Program-made: the position numbers and the translations under genes
The notes under the pieces: generated by a model
Database searches by the model: none
What the model was told of the DNA's origin: nothing
Seen by the model: the letters and a program-made list of their open reading frames with translations, nothing else
In this document: positions 5,510 through 8,340 of the stretch, piece by piece
Layout: each line of letters opens with the position of its first letter
Numbering within the stretch: position 1 is the first letter of the stretch
Origin: Aquificaceae bacterium
GTDB taxonomy: Bacteria > Aquificota > Aquificia > Aquificales > Aquificaceae
Direction of reading: 5' to 3'
Length of the DNA: 8,340 bases
NCBI GenBank assembly: GCA_026982025.1
Contig: JALSHX010000267.1
Location: 1 to 8,340 of the forward strand

Positions 5510-6790
5510 ATGAAGATAACGGTTATCTCTCTGGGTTGTTCAAAGAACCTCGTTGATAGCGAAATACTTACAGCAAAGCTGAAGGATGCGGGAGCGGAAC
5601 TCACCACCAACATGGAAGATGCGGAGTACGTAATCGTAAATACATGTGGATTCATTGAAGATGCCAAGAGGGAAAGCATAGACAGAGTTCTTGAGATTTC
5701 GGAGAAGGGAAAGAGGGTTATACTGGTGGGTTGTCTTGCTCAGAGGTACGGGGATGAGCTAAGGGCGGGTTTGCCGGAAGTTGAAGCAGTTTTCGGAACC
5801 GAAAGCTGGGACAGGGTGCTGGAGCATCTGAACCTCAAATGCCGGGAGGAAGGTTTTCAGAGGATTGTATCCACGGGACGGGCATTTGCATATTTGAAGA
5901 TCGCTGAAGGTTGCAACCGGAAGTGCTCCTTCTGCGCCATACCTCTTATTAGGGGGAAGCACAGGTCTAGGAGGATGGAGGACATTCTTGATGAAGCGAG
6001 ATTTCTTGCGGATGCGGGAGTAAAGGAGATAAATATTGTTTCTCAGGACACGACATTTTACGGAAGAGACCTCTACGGCAGGAACAGGCTAATTGACCTT
6101 TTAAGGGAGCTTGAGAAGATAGAAGGAATAAGATGGATAAGGCTACTTTACCTTTATCCGACGGAGGTAACGGAAGATCTCATCAAATTTGTAGCAGATT
6201 CGGAGAAGGTCCTTCCCTACTTTGACATCCCCGTTCAGCACATCTCAGACGGCGTTCTGAAGTCAATGAGAAGGGGCTACGGAAGGAATCTTGTAATGAG
6301 AATGATTGAAACGATTTACCGGGTTATCGGGGAACCCGTCCTTAGAACCACCCTGATAGTCGGCTATCCAGCTGAGAGCAGAAGAGATTTTATTGAGCTC
6401 CTTGAGTTTATAAAAGAGGGGCACTTCCACTGGGTTGGGGTTTTTGAGTACTCTCATGAGGAGGGAACCCACGCCTTTGGACTCGGGGATCCCGTCGCGT
6501 CTGAGGAGAAGGAGGAAAGAAGGATCAGCATTCTTGAGGAGCAGAGAAGAATCACCATTATGAGGAATAAATCCCTTATCGGGAAGGAGTTGGTTGCACT
6601 TATTGATGGTTATTCGGAAGAATTTTCTTTTGTTCCAGTGGGAAGGTCCTTCCATCATGCCCCGGAGGTGGACGGAAAAATTTTTCTTGAGACCGATTCT
6701 TTATCAGTTAAGCCCGGTGATATGGTAAATATTATAATTACTCGTTCTCATGAATACGATCTCGTCGGAAAGATAAATCACCTTTATTGA
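5510..6790 (+). CDS. rimO: Ribosomal protein S12 methylthiotransferase RimO
   Basis: RimO is a radical-SAM enzyme that adds a methylthio group to the beta carbon of a conserved aspartate in ribosomal protein S12. The 426-residue protein has the usual three parts. The N-terminal UPF0004 domain starts ITVISLGCSKNLVDSE, and Cys10, Cys46 and Cys75 bind the auxiliary 4Fe-4S cluster. The radical-SAM core has Cys135-x3-Cys139-x2-Cys142 in EGCNRKCSFCAIPLIRG. A C-terminal TRAM domain lies at about 360-426. LGCSKNLVDSE and FDIPVQHISDGVLKSMRR point to RimO over the related tRNA enzyme MiaB. The open frame extends upstream to 5402, but that part reads through the HEPN gene and has no family similarity, so the ATG at 5510 is the start. 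No Shine-Dalgarno sequence precedes it. It is transcribed away from the valS operon, and no intrinsic terminator follows it directly. Confidence 0.95.
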   Translation: MKITVISLGCSKNLVDSEILTAKLKDAGAELTTNMEDAEYVIVNTCGFIEDAKRESIDRVLEISEKGKRVILVGCLAQRYGDELRAGLPEVEAVFGTESWDRVLEHLNLKCREEGFQRIVSTGRAFAYLKIAEGCNRKCSFCAIPLIRGKHRSRRMEDILDEARFLADAGVKEINIVSQDTTFYGRDLYGRNRLIDLLRELEKIEGIRWIRLLYLYPTEVTEDLIKFVADSEKVLPYFDIPVQHISDGVLKSMRRGYGRNLVMRMIETIYRVIGEPVLRTTLIVGYPAESRRDFIELLEFIKEGHFHWVGVFEYSHEEGTHAFGLGDPVASEEKEERRISILEEQRRITIMRNKSLIGKELVALIDGYSEEFSFVPVGRSFHHAPEVDGKIFLETDSLSVKPGDMVNIIITRSHEYDLVGKINHLY

Positions 6791-6878
6791 GACATAAAAT
6801 TCATAAATATTCTAATATTAATCGCTATAAATCAAATATAAGAATTTGCATTTGAATAAACTGTTCCTTTTGTCTCAA
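6787..6878. repeat. Short inverted repeat bounding the AT-rich gap after rimO
   Basis: TTGAGACA (6787-6794, overlapping the rimO stop codon) has its exact reverse complement TGTCTCAA at 6871-6878. Pairing can extend by three A-T pairs past a one-base bulge. The 76 bases between the arms are strongly AT-rich, with small elements such as TAATATTA and TATAAAT. With arms this short, chance is a fair explanation. The gap probably carries the promoter of the downstream porin gene, but I see no convincing -35/-10 pair. Confidence 0.3.
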
Positions 6879-6902
6879 AATCCATTAGTCAGGAAACCAT
6901 CA

Positions 6903-6910
6903 GAGGAGGT
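6903..6910 (+). promoter_or_regulatory. Strong Shine-Dalgarno sequence of the FadL-type porin gene
   Basis: GAGGAGGT is almost fully complementary to the 16S rRNA anti-Shine-Dalgarno sequence and lies six bases before the ATG at 6917. It is the best ribosome binding site in the window and fits an abundant outer-membrane protein. Confidence 0.85.
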
Positions 6911-6916
6911 AGGCCT

Positions 6917-8128
6917 ATGAGTAAAAAATTACTGATTGGGGCTGTACTGAGCACTACTGCATTAACATTTGCAACTAACGGTGTAAACCTGATAGGTTTT
7001 AGTCCTGCATCACGGGCAATGGGAGGTTTGAGTGTCGGAACTCCCGTGAATCCCGTTGAATCCATCATCAGAAACCCAGCCAGCATGGGAAACTTTGAAG
7101 GAAAGTTTTTCACCGAGTTCGGAGGAACCCTATTCCTTCCGTCGGTAAAGAGCAGGGCTGATGTTCCGGGTGGACCATCGGAAACCAGTAAGGCGGACAG
7201 ATTCCTTATTCCCGAGTTCGGAATAGTGCATAACATTACCGAATCTCTGACATTCGGACTCGGAGCCTTCGGAGTTTCCGGTCTGGGAGTGGATTACAGG
7301 GAGCCTCCCAATTCCTCTACTCCTTTTGCTGGTATGTCCTACTTCCAGCTCATGAAGCTGGTACCGGCAATTTCCTATAGGGTGAACGAGATGATATCCA
7401 TCGGTGCGGGACTGCACACTTCAATCGGACTCCTTGACCTCGGTAAGGGAAGTTCCCAGAGCCTCGGATTCGGAGTTCAGGTAGGTGCGTTTCTCAACAT
7501 GGGTGATTTCATATTCGGAGGTATTTCCTATCAGTCTCCGGTGGCAATGACCTACAAGAGAGTTTTTGACAGCGACAGCGACGGCAACAACGAGGACCTA
7601 AAACTAACTCAGCCCCAGGAGGCTGCATTGGGTATCGGTGCATCTCCCCTTGACGGTCTAACGGTTGGCCTTGACCTTAGGTGGATAAACTGGAAGGGAG
7701 CTCAGGGTTATAAGGACTTCAAGTGGAACGACCAGATCGTTTTTGCGGTGGGTCTTGAGTACATGCCCACCGAGTCAATCTCTCTGAGGCTCGGATACAA
7801 TCAGGGAGACTCTCCCATTAAGTCCGTAAGCGGGGCGTGTACCAATCCTTCAACCTGCCCCAACAAAATCCCGGACCTCAATGCTACCTTCCCCGACTAC
7901 AGTGTATATGCGATGAACCTCATATACTTTCCTGCAATTGCAAAACAGCACATAACGGTAGGTGTGGGTTTCAAGCCGTCCGAGAGGGTAGGTATTGACC
8001 TTTCCTATGTCAGAGCTCTTGACAGCGAAGTAAAGTTAACTCCCGACTCAATTTCACCAACAACCGCACCCCTTGCAACTAAGATGTCCCAGAACTCCCT
8101 TTCCTTCGCGGTCAACTGGAAGTTCTGA
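6917..8128 (+). CDS. FadL/OmpP1/TodX-type outer-membrane transport protein
   Basis: The 403-residue protein begins with a signal peptide (MSKKLLIGAV, then a small/hydrophobic stretch ending LTFA, probable cleavage near residue 19). The mature start has the FadL-family pattern: NGVNLIGFSPASRAMGG (21-37), then a conserved NPASMG (53-58). The rest alternates short amphipathic strands with loops, as expected for a 14-stranded beta-barrel. It ends with SLSFAVNWKF, whose terminal Phe is typical of outer-membrane barrel insertion signals. FadL proteins carry hydrophobic molecules such as long-chain fatty acids or hydrocarbons across the outer membrane. The substrate here cannot be inferred. Two loop features stand out: an acidic DSDSDGNNED stretch (218-227) resembling a calcium-binding loop, and two cysteines (308, 314) that could form a disulphide. 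The gene has its own strong ribosome binding site and a terminator, so it is probably a single-gene unit. Confidence 0.88.
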   Translation: MSKKLLIGAVLSTTALTFATNGVNLIGFSPASRAMGGLSVGTPVNPVESIIRNPASMGNFEGKFFTEFGGTLFLPSVKSRADVPGGPSETSKADRFLIPEFGIVHNITESLTFGLGAFGVSGLGVDYREPPNSSTPFAGMSYFQLMKLVPAISYRVNEMISIGAGLHTSIGLLDLGKGSSQSLGFGVQVGAFLNMGDFIFGGISYQSPVAMTYKRVFDSDSDGNNEDLKLTQPQEAALGIGASPLDGLTVGLDLRWINWKGAQGYKDFKWNDQIVFAVGLEYMPTESISLRLGYNQGDSPIKSVSGACTNPSTCPNKIPDLNATFPDYSVYAMNLIYFPAIAKQHITVGVGFKPSERVGIDLSYVRALDSEVKLTPDSISPTTAPLATKMSQNSLSFAVNWKF

Positions 8129-8135
8129 AATCTAT

Positions 8136-8170
8136 AAGCGGCGCCCCGTGTGGTTGCCGCTTCCTTTTTT
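8136..8170 (+). terminator. Intrinsic terminator after the FadL-type porin gene
   Basis: AAGCGGC (8136-8142) and GCCGCTT (8156-8162) form a perfect 7-bp stem with a 13-base loop, followed by CC and six T residues (8165-8170). It starts seven bases after the porin stop codon. On the minus strand the hairpin is followed by ATAGATTTC, a poor T-tract, so it probably works mainly for the plus-strand gene. Confidence 0.77.
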
Positions 8171-8340
8171 ATTGACTGATGAGCTTCTCAGCGGTTTTGA
8201 GAAGGTCCCTCCCGGAAGCCCTCAGCTCCCTCTTTAACCTTCTTCTTTCCTTCTTGCCGGCGTGAAAGGAAAGGAGTTCAACTGTTTTCTTTCCCTTAGC
8301 CTCTTTGAGAAGGTCCTCCATCACTTTTTTCATGGAACCC
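8169..8340 (-). CDS. Short, very basic protein of unknown function (reaches right edge)
   Basis: The minus strand has an open frame from the window edge to a TAA at 8171-8169. If it starts at the ATG at 8333 it encodes 54 residues. It could also be the C-terminal end of a longer protein, because the frame is open upstream to the edge, and too little upstream sequence is visible to find a ribosome binding site. The protein is helical and basic, with AKGKK, AGKKERRRLKREL and a final LLKTAEKLISQ. Such composition could suit RNA or ribosome binding, but I recognise no family. The segment DLLK occurs twice (after ME and after GR), encoded by the same 10 bases GGACCTTCTC on the coding strand. It converges on the porin gene, and its stop overlaps the T-tract of that gene's terminator. 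Confidence 0.5.
   Translation of the reverse strand, partial: GSMKKVMEDLLKEAKGKKTVELLSFHAGKKERRRLKRELRASGRDLLKTAEKLISQ

Noticed and set aside
6263..6658. Minus-strand 131-residue frame inside rimO
   Set aside because: Antisense shadow of rimO with no recognisable features.
6826..6862. Porin promoter built from TATAAAT, TATAAG or TAAACT with an upstream -35
   Set aside because: None of these has a -35-like hexamer at 16-18 bases, so no specific promoter is claimed.
8201..8316. Repeated GAGAAGGTCC in the small right-edge frame as a mobile repeat
   Set aside because: Only 10-12 bases in two copies, explained by two DLLK codon runs in one helical protein.

Overview
The window looks like chromosomal DNA from a thermophilic bacterium, most likely of the Aquificales type. 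This placement is an inference and moderately uncertain. It rests on lysine- and glutamate-rich proteins, very tight gene packing, a HEPN/MNT pair of the sort common in thermophiles, a Gram-negative outer-membrane FadL-type porin, and several starts without a Shine-Dalgarno sequence. No rRNA, tRNA, CRISPR array or insertion sequence was seen.

Left part (1-5492, minus strand): six genes in one tight cluster, read right to left. They are a HEPN-domain protein, an MNT nucleotidyltransferase, valyl-tRNA synthetase (valS), a receiver-like protein without the phosphoacceptor Asp, MoaC with a C-terminal extension, and the N-terminal part of the flavin prenyltransferase UbiX, which runs off the left edge. 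Gaps range from a 4-base overlap to 11 bases, so they are probably co-transcribed. The HEPN/MNT pair, a toxin-antitoxin-like module, leads the operon that carries the essential valS.

Middle (5510-6790, plus strand): rimO, the ribosomal protein S12 methylthiotransferase, diverges from the HEPN gene across only 17 bases. That gap holds an almost palindromic AT-rich -10-like element.

Right part: a 126-base AT-rich gap with a strong Shine-Dalgarno sequence precedes a FadL/OmpP1-type outer-membrane protein (6917-8128), followed by a good intrinsic terminator. A short, very basic open frame of unknown function converges from the right edge on the minus strand, its stop codon lying in the terminator T-tract.

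The most unusual features are in valS, which encodes 1165 residues against roughly 880-950 in most bacteria. It has two extra blocks inside otherwise canonical catalytic-domain sequence: about 164 residues before the conserved FIPERW segment, and about 105 residues that split a CxxC...CxxC zinc ribbon. Other notable points are a MoaC whose extra C-terminal region resembles a shortened, degenerate MoaB/MogA domain, and the pseudo-receiver between valS and moaC.
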